DNA from: Sulfitobacter sp. SK012
GTDB taxonomy: Bacteria > Pseudomonadota > Alphaproteobacteria > Rhodobacterales > Rhodobacteraceae
Assembly: GCF_003352085.1 (NCBI RefSeq)
Contig: NZ_CP025804.1
Span: 3,782,001 to 3,846,000 of the forward strand
DNA: 64,000 nucleotides
Direction: 5' to 3'
The notes below the pieces were generated by a model. The model saw only the letters and a program-made list of their open reading frames with translations. It did no database searches and was not told the DNA's origin. Shown here one piece after another: positions 10,887-20,051 of the stretch; within the stretch, counting starts at the first letter, position 1, and each line of letters begins with the position of its first letter. The translations under genes and the position numbers were made by a program.

Positions 10887-11683
10887 GCCACATCTGTATA
10901 GAAATCACAGCAACACGCGGATCGGCCCCCCGTGACGCTGGCACCGCGATGATTGTGCGCGCCGATCGGATTGTCGGAACAATTGGTGGCGGGGCGCTGG
11001 AATACCGCGCCATCACGACAGCGCGAAAAATGCTGAACGACAATCAATCAGAAGCGCACGAGACAATCCCTCTGGGCCCCGACTTGGGACAATGCTGCGG
11101 CGGGGCCGTCAGCTTGCGCTATTCACGCGATGGTGCCGGACCAAATGGCGATCCGAGCCTCGCTATTGATCTGTCGATCCTGCCGGAAACACCCCTAGGG
11201 CCCTTGTGGATTTGGGGTGCAGGTCATGTGGGCCGCGCGATGGTAAACCAAATTGCGCCGTTGGATGCTTTTGCAATCACGTGGGTCGACGCGACCCCAG
11301 ATCGGTTTCCCGCCAACGTGCCGGCGCACATAGACATCGTTCCTACCCTCGACATGCCGCGCCTAGCCGCACACGCCCCGACCGAGGCGCATCATCTGAT
11401 CCTTACCTATTCGCATGATATTGACCTAAAACTATGTGCTGCTTTGCTGGAACGTGGTTTTGCTTCTTGCGGGCTGATTGGGTCAGCAACGAAGTGGGCG
11501 CGCTTTTCCAGTCGGCTCAAAGCGCTTGGACTGGAACCTGCACAGATCACCTGCCCTATCGGCGATCCATCCTTGGGCAAACACCCAGCGCAGATCGCGC
11601 ATGGCACTGCTCTCACTCTCTTGAAAGACACGCGCCAACGTGGCGATACTGGACAAAATCCGGGGACCAAATGCCATGACTGA
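10883..11683 (+). CDS. xdhC: Xanthine dehydrogenase accessory protein XdhC
   Basis: 266 residues. XdhC binds and sulfurates the molybdenum cofactor and delivers it to XdhB. Family marks are the N-terminal EITATRGSAPRDAGTAMIV, the cysteine pair in LGQCCGGAVSLRY, and a Rossmann-like C-terminal half with LWIWGAGHVGRAMV. The start overlaps the xdhB stop (ATGA), which places the conserved block only 7 residues from the N-terminus; the protein is therefore slightly short at that end. The last 8 bases overlap the start of the ABC ATPase gene, tying cofactor insertion to the downstream transporter operon. Confidence 0.9.
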   Translation: MSHICIEITATRGSAPRDAGTAMIVRADRIVGTIGGGALEYRAITTARKMLNDNQSEAHETIPLGPDLGQCCGGAVSLRYSRDGAGPNGDPSLAIDLSILPETPLGPLWIWGAGHVGRAMVNQIAPLDAFAITWVDATPDRFPANVPAHIDIVPTLDMPRLAAHAPTEAHHLILTYSHDIDLKLCAALLERGFASCGLIGSATKWARFSSRLKALGLEPAQITCPIGDPSLGKHPAQIAHGTALTLLKDTRQRGDTGQNPGTKCHD

Positions 11684-13196
11684 CAGCACACTTCTTGATC
11701 TGACCGGCCTGACCAAAGCCTATCCGGGCGTCGTTGCGAATGACGAAGTGTCCTTACGGATTGCACCCGGCGAAGTGCATGCACTCTTGGGTGAAAACGG
11801 TGCGGGAAAATCGACTTTGGTCAAGATGATCTATGGTCTGGTCAAGCCTGATGCGGGTCAAATGTTGATGCACGGGGATGTTTACGCCCCATCTGAACCT
11901 CGCGCGGCGCGCTCTGCCGGGGTCGGCATGGTGTTCCAACATTTTTCACTTTTTGACGCACTGAGCGTGGCCGAGAACATTGCCCTTGGCATGGAGAACG
12001 CCCCAAAACTGAGGGCTCTGTCGGCCCGAATTCGTGAAGTATCAGAGACCTATGGGCTGCCCCTATCGCCTGATCGGGTTGTCGGTGATCTATCTGCCGG
12101 CGAACGCCAAAGGGTCGAAATTATTCGCTGCCTTCTGCAAGATCCGAAGCTGTTGATCATGGATGAGCCAACAAGTGTCCTGACACCGCAAGAGGTTGAA
12201 ATCCTATTCAAAACCTTGCGAAAGCTGAGCGCCGAGGGCACAGCCATTTTGTACATCTCACACAAGCTCGAAGAAATCCGCAGCCTATGTGACAGCGCCA
12301 CGATCTTGCGATTAGGTAAAGTCGTGGGCCATTGCACCCCTCGTGAAACCACGGCCCGGGACATGGCCGAGATGATGGTGGGCACGGTCCTTCAGACCCC
12401 TACCCGGGCAGGCAAAACGCCTGGTGACGTGGTGCTCGCGCTCAAAGCGCTATCTGCCAAATCGCCAAGCGCTTTTGGTATGCCCCTTCGAGAGATCAAT
12501 GTTGAGTTGCGCGCAGGCGAAGTGCTGGGCATCGGCGGAGTTGCTGGCAACGGACAAGACGAATTGCTGAGCGCGTTGTCAGGCGAGGTGCTCAGCGCCC
12601 GTGGGATGATCCATTTTCGTGACCAAGATATCGGTGTCCTGGGCCCTACTGTTCGGCGCGCACTCGGCATACTCACCGCACCCGAAGAGCGTCTCGGCCA
12701 TGCCGCCGCACCGGATATGTCGCTGACAGAAAACGCGATGTTGACGGGCGCTGTGCGCGAAGGCTTGGAAACAGCTGGATTTTTGAATTGGCCTGCCGCC
12801 ACAAAGTTCGCTGAAAAAATCATTAAGGAATTTGACGTACGCACGCCGAGCCCACGATCTGCCGCGCGATCTTTGTCTGGGGGTAACCTGCAGAAGTTCG
12901 TGATTGGGCGCGAAGTATTACAGCGGCCAGAAGTGCTCGTTGTCAATCAACCCACTTGGGGGGTCGATGCATCTGCCGCCGCCTCAATTAGGCAAGCGCT
13001 GCTTGATTTGGCTGAGAATGGCACGGCGATCATCGTGATTAGTCAAGATCTGGACGAGCTGATGGAGATTTCGGATCGGTTTGCAGCGCTCAACGAAGGG
13101 CGGCTGTCTGAACCTCGGCCCGCCATGGGGCTGACCGTCGACGAGATCGGCCTTATGATGGGCGGCGCGCACGGCATGGAGGTGGCTCATGTTTGA
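11676..13196 (+). CDS. ABC transporter ATP-binding protein (BMP/NupA-type nucleoside or purine importer)
   Basis: 506-residue protein with two fused ABC domains, as in carbohydrate/nucleoside uptake family ATPases. The first has Walker A GENGAGKST near residue 39, signature LSAGERQR and Walker B LLIMDEPTSV. The second has the degenerate features usual for this family: signature LSGGNLQKFVIGREV and a variant Walker B VLVVNQPTWGVD, with APEERLGHAAAPDMS before it. The start at 11676 is preferred over one 36 bases upstream because the alignment begins with LLDLTGLTKAYPG. It overlaps xdhC. The neighbours (two permeases, a BMP-type binding protein, xdhABC) point to uptake of purines or purine nucleosides; the exact substrate is inferred. 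Confidence 0.9.
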   Translation: MTDSTLLDLTGLTKAYPGVVANDEVSLRIAPGEVHALLGENGAGKSTLVKMIYGLVKPDAGQMLMHGDVYAPSEPRAARSAGVGMVFQHFSLFDALSVAENIALGMENAPKLRALSARIREVSETYGLPLSPDRVVGDLSAGERQRVEIIRCLLQDPKLLIMDEPTSVLTPQEVEILFKTLRKLSAEGTAILYISHKLEEIRSLCDSATILRLGKVVGHCTPRETTARDMAEMMVGTVLQTPTRAGKTPGDVVLALKALSAKSPSAFGMPLREINVELRAGEVLGIGGVAGNGQDELLSALSGEVLSARGMIHFRDQDIGVLGPTVRRALGILTAPEERLGHAAAPDMSLTENAMLTGAVREGLETAGFLNWPAATKFAEKIIKEFDVRTPSPRSAARSLSGGNLQKFVIGREVLQRPEVLVVNQPTWGVDASAAASIRQALLDLAENGTAIIVISQDLDELMEISDRFAALNEGRLSEPRPAMGLTVDEIGLMMGGAHGMEVAHV

Positions 13197-13295
13197 AACG
13201 CTTATGCCGACATGTCGCGGATCTATCTTTGAGTTAGACAGACTAGACCCCCAAAAAACTTCAATCAATTTAAAAACTAAAGTCAGGACCGGCGT

Positions 13296-14381
13296 ATGAT
13301 CCGATTAGAAAAACGCCCAGAGCCAAGCCGCGCGTTTTCATTGGCGACACCGCTACTTGCTGTAATCGCAACGATGTTCTTTGGCGGACTGCTGTTTTTG
13401 GCTTTGGGCAAGGACCCGATCGCTTCGATCTTAACGATCTTCTGGGAGCCGCTGTTTGGGGATTTTGCCTTTTACTATCGGCCACAATTGCTGATCAAGG
13501 GTGCGCCGCTGGTATTAATCGCCATTGGTCTAAGTTTGGGTTTTAAAGCCGGGATTTGGAACATCGGAGCCGAAGGGCAATACATCATGGGCGCGCTGTT
13601 TGGCGCAGGTATGGGGCTTGCGTTTTATCCCGGTGAAGGCTGGTATATCTTTCCGCTGATGGTTCTCGCGGGTGCCTTTGGCGGATGGCTATGGGCGATG
13701 ATCCCGGCAATTCTTAAGGTGAAATTTGGAACCAACGAGATTTTGGTCTCGCTCATGTTGGTCTATGTCGCAGAGCAGTTCCTCGCCTCAATGTCCTTGG
13801 GCTTGATGAAAAATCCCGAAGGCTTTGGATTTCCGGGCAGTCGAAATCTCCAGCAATACGCACCTGCGCATAACGCCGAATTAATTGCAGGGTCCGGTAT
13901 GCACTGGGGTGTGGTTGCGGCCTTGATTGCGGTGATTTTCGCCTATGTTTTGCTGGCACGGCACCGGTTGGGTTTTGCCATTAGGGTGACCGGAGAAGCG
14001 CCCCGTGCCGCGAAGTTCTCAGGTGTTAATCCTGCGCGATTGATTTTGTTCTGCCTCGGAATGTCGGGATTGCTAGCCGGGCTGGCAGGCATGTTCGAAG
14101 TGTCGGGGCCTGCGGGTCAGGTGACGATTGATTTCAACGTAGGCTATGGCTTTACGGCGATCATCGTCGCGTTTTTGGGCAGGTTGCACCCGGTTGGAAT
14201 TTTGTTGGCAGGCGGTCTGATGGCGCTGACATACATCGGCGGTGACATCGCGCAATCCAAACTCGGGTTGCCTGCAGCGGCCATTCAAGTGTTTCAGGGC
14301 ATGCTGCTTTTCTTCCTGCTGGCGCTTGATCTCTTCACCAATTACCGGCTGCGGTTTGGCCGGACGGAGGCATCCATATGA
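13296..14381 (+). CDS. ABC transporter permease, BMP/nucleoside type (subunit 1)
   Basis: 361-residue polytopic inner-membrane protein of the BPD_transp_2 type (RbsC/YufP-like). It has hydrophobic segments throughout, the GIWNIGAEGQYIMGALFG block near residue 86, and the FGTNEILVSLMLVYVAE loop typical of nucleoside importers. GEAPRAAKFSGVNPARLI contains the EAA-like cytoplasmic motif that contacts the ATPase. It is separated from the ATPase gene by 99 bases, longer than elsewhere in the operon. It ends by an ATGA overlap with the small membrane gene that follows. Confidence 0.9.
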   Translation: MIRLEKRPEPSRAFSLATPLLAVIATMFFGGLLFLALGKDPIASILTIFWEPLFGDFAFYYRPQLLIKGAPLVLIAIGLSLGFKAGIWNIGAEGQYIMGALFGAGMGLAFYPGEGWYIFPLMVLAGAFGGWLWAMIPAILKVKFGTNEILVSLMLVYVAEQFLASMSLGLMKNPEGFGFPGSRNLQQYAPAHNAELIAGSGMHWGVVAALIAVIFAYVLLARHRLGFAIRVTGEAPRAAKFSGVNPARLILFCLGMSGLLAGLAGMFEVSGPAGQVTIDFNVGYGFTAIIVAFLGRLHPVGILLAGGLMALTYIGGDIAQSKLGLPAAAIQVFQGMLLFFLLALDLFTNYRLRFGRTEASI

Positions 14382-14689
14382 GACATTTGGAAATACGACC
14401 TCTCATGATGGGGGCGCTGATGGGCCTCATGATGCTGGGAATGGTCCATTTGATGCTCCAAGGGAACAGTGAACTCGCAGGGACGGCACTGGCTGTATTT
14501 GTCGCGGTGCATATTGCCATTCTGCTCAGCGCCCTTTGCCTTGGCGTCTGGGCAACCCGGCATATGCCACGGCTAGCCTCGATGCTCGCACGGCTGCATC
14601 GGCCATCTATCCGGCATTTTGCGCAAATGCTCGGAGCTGCCGCGTTTGTTGCTTTCGTCATTCATCTTAGCCTTCACGGAGGGCTCTAA
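14378..14689 (+). CDS. Small membrane protein between the two permease genes
   Basis: 103 residues, with three probable membrane segments: residues 8-27 (rich in Met: LMMGALMGLMMLGMVHLML), 34-58 and 84-101. The cytoplasmic/periplasmic loop RHMPRLASMLARLHRPSIRHF is basic. No family is recognised. It is locked into the transporter operon: its ATG overlaps the stop of the first permease by four bases and its stop ends immediately before the ATG of the second permease. It may be an accessory subunit or stabiliser of the importer, but that is inference from position only. Confidence 0.7.
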   Translation: MRHLEIRPLMMGALMGLMMLGMVHLMLQGNSELAGTALAVFVAVHIAILLSALCLGVWATRHMPRLASMLARLHRPSIRHFAQMLGAAAFVAFVIHLSLHGGL

Positions 14690-15610
14690 ATGGACCTGTC
14701 AGCGATCAATCCAGTTCTTTTTGTTGCAGGTTTTCTGGTGGCCGCGACGCCCCTGATATTTGCTGCCGTAGGCGAGCTTGTCGTGGAACGCACGGGCGTT
14801 CTGAACCTTGGCGTCGAAGGTATGATGATCATGGGCGCGATCTGCGGCTTTGCAACCGCGGTTGAGACGGGCTCACCGCTGTTGGGGTTTGTCGCAGCAG
14901 CCGTTGGTGGGGCTACGATCAGCCTTCTGTTTGTGTTTCTCACGCAAGTGATGCTGGCCAATCAGGTCGCCTCTGGGCTGGCGCTAACGCTCTTTGGTCT
15001 CGGGTTTTCTGCCCTGATGGGTCAAAGCTATGTTGGGGTAAAACCGCCGCGTCTGGGGGATGTCGACTTCGGGCCCCTGAGTGATATTCCTGTGATTGGG
15101 CCGATCCTGTTGACCCATGACATCATCCTCTATCTGGGTCTGGCGCTGGTCGCCGCGGTCTGGGCCACATTGAAGTTCACGCGCATTGGCCTCGTTTTAC
15201 GCGCGGTCGGCGAAAACCACGACGCAGCGCATGCGCTTGGCTACAAGGTCGTGCGTATCCGTACCGCTGCGATCATGTTTGGCGGAGCCTGCGCGGGCTT
15301 GGGCGGGGCTTACATCAGTTTGATCCGTGTTCCGCAATGGACCGAAGGCATGACCGCCGGCGTTGGTTGGATCGCGCTCGCGCTGGTTGTATTCGCATCA
15401 TGGAAGCCTTGGCGCGTGCTGGCGGGTGCCTATCTTTTTGGCGGAATTACTCAATTGCAGCTTAATCTACAGGGCGCCGGCGTTGCCATTCCTGTCGAAT
15501 ATCTGGCAATGTCACCGTATGTGATCACCATCGTTGTGCTGGTGATCTTGTCTGCAGACAAAAGTGCCGCGCCCGGTTCGCTGGGGCGGACATTCCATGC
15601 CTCATCTTGA
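14690..15610 (+). CDS. ABC transporter permease, BMP/nucleoside type (subunit 2)
   Basis: 306-residue second permease of the importer, with 8-10 predicted hydrophobic segments. Diagnostic blocks are GELVVERTGVLNLGVEGMMIMGA near residue 26 and LRAVGENHDAAHALGYKVVRIRT near 167, the coupling-helix motif of the YufQ/BPD_transp_2 family. It follows the small membrane gene directly and is followed 50 bases later by the binding protein. Confidence 0.9.
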   Translation: MDLSAINPVLFVAGFLVAATPLIFAAVGELVVERTGVLNLGVEGMMIMGAICGFATAVETGSPLLGFVAAAVGGATISLLFVFLTQVMLANQVASGLALTLFGLGFSALMGQSYVGVKPPRLGDVDFGPLSDIPVIGPILLTHDIILYLGLALVAAVWATLKFTRIGLVLRAVGENHDAAHALGYKVVRIRTAAIMFGGACAGLGGAYISLIRVPQWTEGMTAGVGWIALALVVFASWKPWRVLAGAYLFGGITQLQLNLQGAGVAIPVEYLAMSPYVITIVVLVILSADKSAAPGSLGRTFHASS

Positions 15611-15660
15611 GGCCAATCACCATGCCCCGCAAATGGGGTTTTACACCTGGGAGACGTTTC

Positions 15661-16740
15661 ATGAAATTCACCAAACTGATGACTGGTGCCGCAATGGCAA
15701 TGGCATTGGCAACCGGCGCACTGGCCGATGGCCACGCCAAGACCAAGCTCGGCTTTGTCTATGTCGGCCCTGTCGGTGACGGCGGCTGGACCTACGAGCA
15801 TAACAAAGGTCGCCTCGCGGTCGAAGCAGAATTTGGCGACGCGGTTGAAACCGTGTTTGTCGAAAACGTGGCCGAGGGTCCTGACAGCGAACGCGTCATG
15901 ACCCAGATGGCACTAGACGGCGCTGACATGATCTTCACCACATCGTTTGGCTATATGGACCCGACAATCAACGTCGCGGCCAAATTCCCGAATGTGAAAT
16001 TCGAGCACGCGACTGGCTACAAGCGTGCCGACAACGTATCGACCTATTCTGCACGGTTCTATGAAGGCCGCGCGATTCAGGGCCACATTGCCGGCAAGAT
16101 GACAAAATCCAATACCGTCGGCTATATCGGATCCTACCCGATCCCCGAAGTGATCCGTGGCATCAACTCGGCGTTTCTTCATGCCAGAAAAGCCAACCCA
16201 GATGTACAGTTCAAGATCGTTTGGGCCTACACATGGTTTGATCCTGCCAAAGAAGCCGATGCAGCCAAAGTACTCATCGAGCAAGGCGCAGATGTGATCT
16301 TGCAGCACACCGATTCCACTGCGCCTCAGGCGGCTGCACAGGAAGCGGGCAATGTGATCACCTTCGGTCAAGCCTCCGACATGGCGCAATATGCACCGCT
16401 GCCGCGTGTGTCTTCGATCATTGATGACTGGGCCCCCTACTACATCGCACGCACCAAGGCCGTTATGGATGGCACTTGGGAAAGCACAGACACATGGGAC
16501 GGCATTGGCGCCGGCATGGTCGGCATCGGCGAGATTTCCGATGCGGTACCAGCTGACGTTAAAGCAGAAGCGCTGGCGTTGAAGGCGTCTATCGCTGACG
16601 GCTCCTATATGCCTTTCACCGGTCCGATCAAAAAGCAGGACGGCTCTGATTGGTTGGCTGACGGCGAAACAGCAGATGACGGCACCTTGGCCGGCATGAA
16701 CTTCTACGTCGAAGGCATCGAAGGCGACATCCCACAATAA
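15661..16740 (+). CDS. BMP family (Med/PnrA-like) substrate-binding lipoprotein-type protein
   Basis: 359 residues. A Sec signal peptide covers residues 1-20 (KFTKLMTGAAMAMALATGALA), then the mature protein opens with KLGFVYVGPVGDGGWTYEHNKGR, the hallmark of the basic-membrane-protein/PnrA family of purine nucleoside binders. Further family blocks are FTTSFGYMDPTINVAAKFPNVKFEH and GYIGSYPIPEVIRGINSAF. No lipobox cysteine is seen, so it is probably soluble in the periplasm. The start was chosen at the signal peptide; an upstream in-frame extension would bury it. Last gene of the operon, ahead of a strong terminator. Confidence 0.92.
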   Translation: MKFTKLMTGAAMAMALATGALADGHAKTKLGFVYVGPVGDGGWTYEHNKGRLAVEAEFGDAVETVFVENVAEGPDSERVMTQMALDGADMIFTTSFGYMDPTINVAAKFPNVKFEHATGYKRADNVSTYSARFYEGRAIQGHIAGKMTKSNTVGYIGSYPIPEVIRGINSAFLHARKANPDVQFKIVWAYTWFDPAKEADAAKVLIEQGADVILQHTDSTAPQAAAQEAGNVITFGQASDMAQYAPLPRVSSIIDDWAPYYIARTKAVMDGTWESTDTWDGIGAGMVGIGEISDAVPADVKAEALALKASIADGSYMPFTGPIKKQDGSDWLADGETADDGTLAGMNFYVEGIEGDIPQ

Positions 16741-16762
16741 CGGGAGTCACTTTTTGAAAAGT

Positions 16763-16793
16763 AAAAAGGCCCCGTATGATGCGGGGCCTTTTT
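16763..16793 (+). terminator. Rho-independent terminator of the purine transporter operon
   Basis: A 7-bp GC-rich stem (GGCCCCG / CGGGGCC) extended by an A5/T5 pair, with loop TATGATG and a T5 tail, lies 22 bases after the binding-protein stop. It is oriented to end the xdh/transporter transcript. The A-tract on the other side also makes it able to work on the minus strand. Confidence 0.9.
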
Positions 16794-17031
16794 ATTAGGG
16801 TTAACCGCGGCTTTGAGCCCTCATTATCGAATTCTCGCGACGCAGCTAATGCCCGCTTTCGCGTCAGATGCAAAAATGTTCAACAACTGTTTGGGTATGA
16901 AGGTGGTTTGTGGCCGCGTCAAAAGATGTTGCTCGGGCCTGTTTCAAAAATGAGCGTTTTAGGAAGGTTCCTGAATGTTGACCTTGCGGGAAAGTAACAT
17001 TCAAAATGGTAGCCAACACCTTGTGCTGCCT

Positions 17032-17460
17032 TCAACGAAAACGAGGAATGCGAGGTAACAAGAATGCCAATCCAGCCCCGAAAAGATAAAGAGGCGCAAT
17101 CACTTCAGGAAACAAAAATGGAAGATCGAGAGCGACACGCAAACCACCGATAATTCCCAATGGATGACCGAACGATAACAACGCCCCGGTCATGGCTCCG
17201 ACACAAGGGAACGCACCCGCAATCCAGAGTATATCTTTGAGCCAGTGACGCCCCATCCTTGGGAAGACTGCCCAGGCCCAAGCGCCAGCTGCAAATCCAG
17301 CTATCCCCGCAACGTACCAAGGGCTCGTCGGATCATGGCCCGGATTTACACCTGCTTCGTAAACAAAGGCGGAAAGACTCGCGCACAGTGCGGCAAAAAA
17401 TAAACTGATCCGTCGCCTCATTGCAAAGCAGGCCATGTCCATAATGTTCACCACAATCAT
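17032..17460 (-). CDS. Hypothetical small membrane protein
   Basis: 142 residues with four likely membrane segments, for example ISLFFAALCASLSAFVYEA, WYVAGIAGFAAGAWAWAVF, DILWIAGAFPCVGAMTGALL and FPEVIAPLYLFGAGLAFLL, and a basic cytoplasmic end. No known family recognised. The start is uncertain: an ATG at 17421 (MRRRISLFF) would give 129 residues and places the basic residues directly before the first membrane helix. It lies alone, convergent with the upstream transporter operon. Confidence 0.55.
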   Translation of the reverse strand: MIVVNIMDMACFAMRRRISLFFAALCASLSAFVYEAGVNPGHDPTSPWYVAGIAGFAAGAWAWAVFPRMGRHWLKDILWIAGAFPCVGAMTGALLSFGHPLGIIGGLRVALDLPFLFPEVIAPLYLFGAGLAFLLPRIPRFR

Positions 17461-18033
17461 CGTTTGGTTGCACTAGCGTTTCAATGCAATCAGGCCTAAG
17501 CGCAACATGCGTTCGAGTTCCCCTTAAGCAAATTCAAAACCATGTTGCGCAATAGCATGATCCAAATGCCTTCGCACCCGCACAAGCTTTCCAAAAACGA
17601 CAGTTTGTTGAGCGGTATCATGTAGCTGACATTGATACATTTGAAGTGGACGGCAGCTTTACCCCGCAAAGGGTACAATCACCAAACCCTGAATAATATG
17701 TTCAAGGGCAACAGTGAACTTGGCAACACGATGCACGAATGGAACTTGTCGAAAGAACGGAGCTGGCCATCACTTGCGCTCAGAATTTCGATACCCGGTG
17801 TGTTGAACGAGATCATCGCCGATGGTTCGGGCGAGCCGACGCGCGGGCTTCTTTTCTTACGGAAACGGGCACGAAAAAATCGAGGCCACCCGTCGCAACT
17901 GCGACCCATGACGTGCAAGTAAAGGGTCGTCTTGCCAGTACAAGAAACTCTCAATTCCGCACCTGTGACTTTATTCTAAATCAACACAGCTTTGCCCGTT
18001 GCACCACTTTCCGCGTCGTGCCACCAATCATGT
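17461..18033. other. Non-coding or decayed stretch
   Basis: About 570 bases without a gene I can support. Several short open frames occur on both strands between 17630 and 18060, but none has a ribosome binding site, recognisable motifs or codon use like its neighbours. The stretch may be a decayed gene. The promoter of the following aldo/keto reductase operon should be at its right end. Confidence 0.4.
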
Positions 18034-18975
18034 ATGACACAAAAGCTAACCAGCCTTGATGGCACTCCCGCCAGTCGCCTTGCCTTTGGCTCCATGCAAT
18101 TTGGTGGGCGTGCCGACGCCGCCGCCTCGCGTGAGATGTTTGAGGCATGTATCGACGCAGGGATCACTCATTTCGATACGGCCCATGTTTATACCGATGG
18201 CGCATCTGAGACGTTGCTTGGTGGGATGCTGGGTGCACACCGCGAACGTCTGATCATTGCAACCAAGGCCGCGTATACCGGCGGTGCCTCTGCGCAAAAC
18301 ATCCGCAGCTCGGCTGAGATGTCGCGCCAGCGGATGCAGCTTGAAACCCTTGATGTCCTTTACCTGCACCGTTTTGATCCTGACACCGACATGCATGAAA
18401 GTTTTGAGGCATTTGCCGATCTGCGCGCCAAAGGCCATATCCGCCATATCGGCCTCTCGAATTTTGCGGCTTGGCAGGTGGTCAAAGCCGCGTCGATCGC
18501 CGCCAAGTTTGACCAAAGCGTCGCGGTCATCCAGCCAATGTATAACCTCGTCAAACGGCAGGCCGAAGTTGAAATTTTGCCAATGGCACAGGACCTAGGC
18601 ATCCTTGTCGCCCCCTATTCTCCCTTGGGTGGTGGGCTGTTGACCGGGAAATATACCAGTGGTGGCGGTGCCGGACGGCTCGCCGAAGATGATCGCTATG
18701 CCGCACGCTATGGGCAAGATTTTATGCATAGTGCTGCCGCTGGTTTGGCAGAAATTGCCGCTGAATTGAGTGTGCATCCAGCGACATTGGCTGTGGCATG
18801 GGCGGCCGCGCATTCAACTACGCCCACACCCATCATCTCTGCGCGCTCCGCCGAACAGTTGGCTCCGTCATTGGCGGCGATGAACTATGCCATGACGCCC
18901 GATGTTTACGCTCGAATTTCAGCTCTTTCTCCAACGCCTCCGCCGGCTACAGATCGTCTGGAAGAACAATCATGA
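18034..18975 (+). CDS. Aldo/keto reductase
   Basis: 313-residue NAD(P)H-dependent oxidoreductase with a TIM-barrel. The catalytic tetrad is visible: Asp and Tyr in HFDTAHVYTDGASE, Lys in LIIATKAAY, and His in LYLHRFDPD. The later segment HIRHIGLSNFAAWQV is also typical. The start at 18034 was chosen because the domain begins directly after it; an upstream start would add unrelated residues. First gene of a four-gene unit in which each gene overlaps the next (ATGA at 18972-18975). Substrate not predictable. Confidence 0.88.
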   Translation: MTQKLTSLDGTPASRLAFGSMQFGGRADAAASREMFEACIDAGITHFDTAHVYTDGASETLLGGMLGAHRERLIIATKAAYTGGASAQNIRSSAEMSRQRMQLETLDVLYLHRFDPDTDMHESFEAFADLRAKGHIRHIGLSNFAAWQVVKAASIAAKFDQSVAVIQPMYNLVKRQAEVEILPMAQDLGILVAPYSPLGGGLLTGKYTSGGGAGRLAEDDRYAARYGQDFMHSAAAGLAEIAAELSVHPATLAVAWAAAHSTTPTPIISARSAEQLAPSLAAMNYAMTPDVYARISALSPTPPPATDRLEEQS

Positions 18976-20051
18976 CCGATATTATCGTCATCGGGGGCGG
19001 CATCGCAGGATTATCCGCCGCGGCACGTCTATCAGCAGACGCGAAGGTCACCGTGCTGGAGGCAGAAACAGCGCTTGGATTTCATGCGTCTGGCCGCTCA
19101 GCTGCGCTGTTCGAAGAAAACTACGGGCTGGCGAGTACGGTTGCGCTCAATAAAGCAGGCGCTGAATATCACCGAAGCCATGCAGGGGGTTATCTTTCTC
19201 CTCGTGGCTTGCTCATCTTGGCAGAAGCCCACGACCGCGCGGGTTTTGATCATGACATGGGCGTCATGGGCGTTCATGAAATCACGACCCAAGAAGCGCT
19301 TGCGATGGTGCCTGTGCTCAACAGCGAAAAGGTCGCGTTTGCGGGCTACCATTCCGAGGCCTACGACATTGATACCGACAGGATGATGCAAGATTTCGCG
19401 CGCGAGGTGCGCAAGAACGGCGGCCAGGTTCTGACCGGTGCCGCCGTGACAGGCATCCGGCGCGAGAACGGTCATTGGCATGTCGATTGCGGGGCACAAA
19501 GCCATAGCGCTCCCCAGCTGGTCAACGCTGCTGGGGCTTGGGCAGATGGCGTGGCCGAGATGGCAGGCGTCGCACCGCTGGGGATTGTGCCGCATCGCCG
19601 GTCTATGGCGCGCATACCCGCCCCAGGTGGACATGACACGCGCGATTGGCCAATGTTTTTTGGAATTGGCGAGACTTGGTATGCCAAGCCTGATGCTGGT
19701 GCTTTGCTGGTTTCTCCTGCCGAAGAACACGTCACGACGGCCCATGATGCTTATGCCGATGACATGGTCTTGGCCGAAGGTTTGGCGCGCTACGAGGCCT
19801 TGGTCACCGAACCAGTGACGCGCCTGCTGGCATCTTGGGCGGGACTGCGCAGTTTTGCACCAGATCGAAATTTAGTGTTGGGACGCGATCCCGATACACC
19901 AGAGTTTATCTGGAGTGCTGGGCAAGGTGGGTATGGTTTTCAGACGGCCCCAGCCGCGTCTCAACTGGTGGCGGATTTGGTCATGGGACGTACGCCTGTG
20001 TTGACTACAGAAACCGTTTCGGCACTCACGCCGGATAGGCTGCGCGGATGA
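18972..20051 (+). CDS. FAD-dependent amine/amino-acid oxidoreductase (DAO family)
   Basis: 359 residues. It begins with the dinucleotide-binding motif DIIVIGGGIAGLSAAARL at residues 3-20, then GFHASGRSAALFEENYG, a DAO-family FAD contact, and ends with FIWSAGQGGYGFQTAPAASQLVADLV, the C-terminal FAD loop. The family includes D-amino acid dehydrogenases, glycine and sarcosine oxidases; substrate cannot be assigned. Coupled to the aldo/keto reductase upstream and the DUF938 gene downstream by four-base overlaps. Confidence 0.88.
   Translation: MTDIIVIGGGIAGLSAAARLSADAKVTVLEAETALGFHASGRSAALFEENYGLASTVALNKAGAEYHRSHAGGYLSPRGLLILAEAHDRAGFDHDMGVMGVHEITTQEALAMVPVLNSEKVAFAGYHSEAYDIDTDRMMQDFAREVRKNGGQVLTGAAVTGIRRENGHWHVDCGAQSHSAPQLVNAAGAWADGVAEMAGVAPLGIVPHRRSMARIPAPGGHDTRDWPMFFGIGETWYAKPDAGALLVSPAEEHVTTAHDAYADDMVLAEGLARYEALVTEPVTRLLASWAGLRSFAPDRNLVLGRDPDTPEFIWSAGQGGYGFQTAPAASQLVADLVMGRTPVLTTETVSALTPDRLRG

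Noticed and set aside
15913-16737. Open frame of 274 codons on the minus strand opposite the BMP binding protein
   Set aside because: Antisense shadow; the plus-strand gene is well supported by signal peptide and family motif.
17632-18059. Overlapping short frames on both strands before the aldo/keto reductase
   Set aside because: No start signals, motifs or codon bias in favour of any frame; at most a decayed gene.
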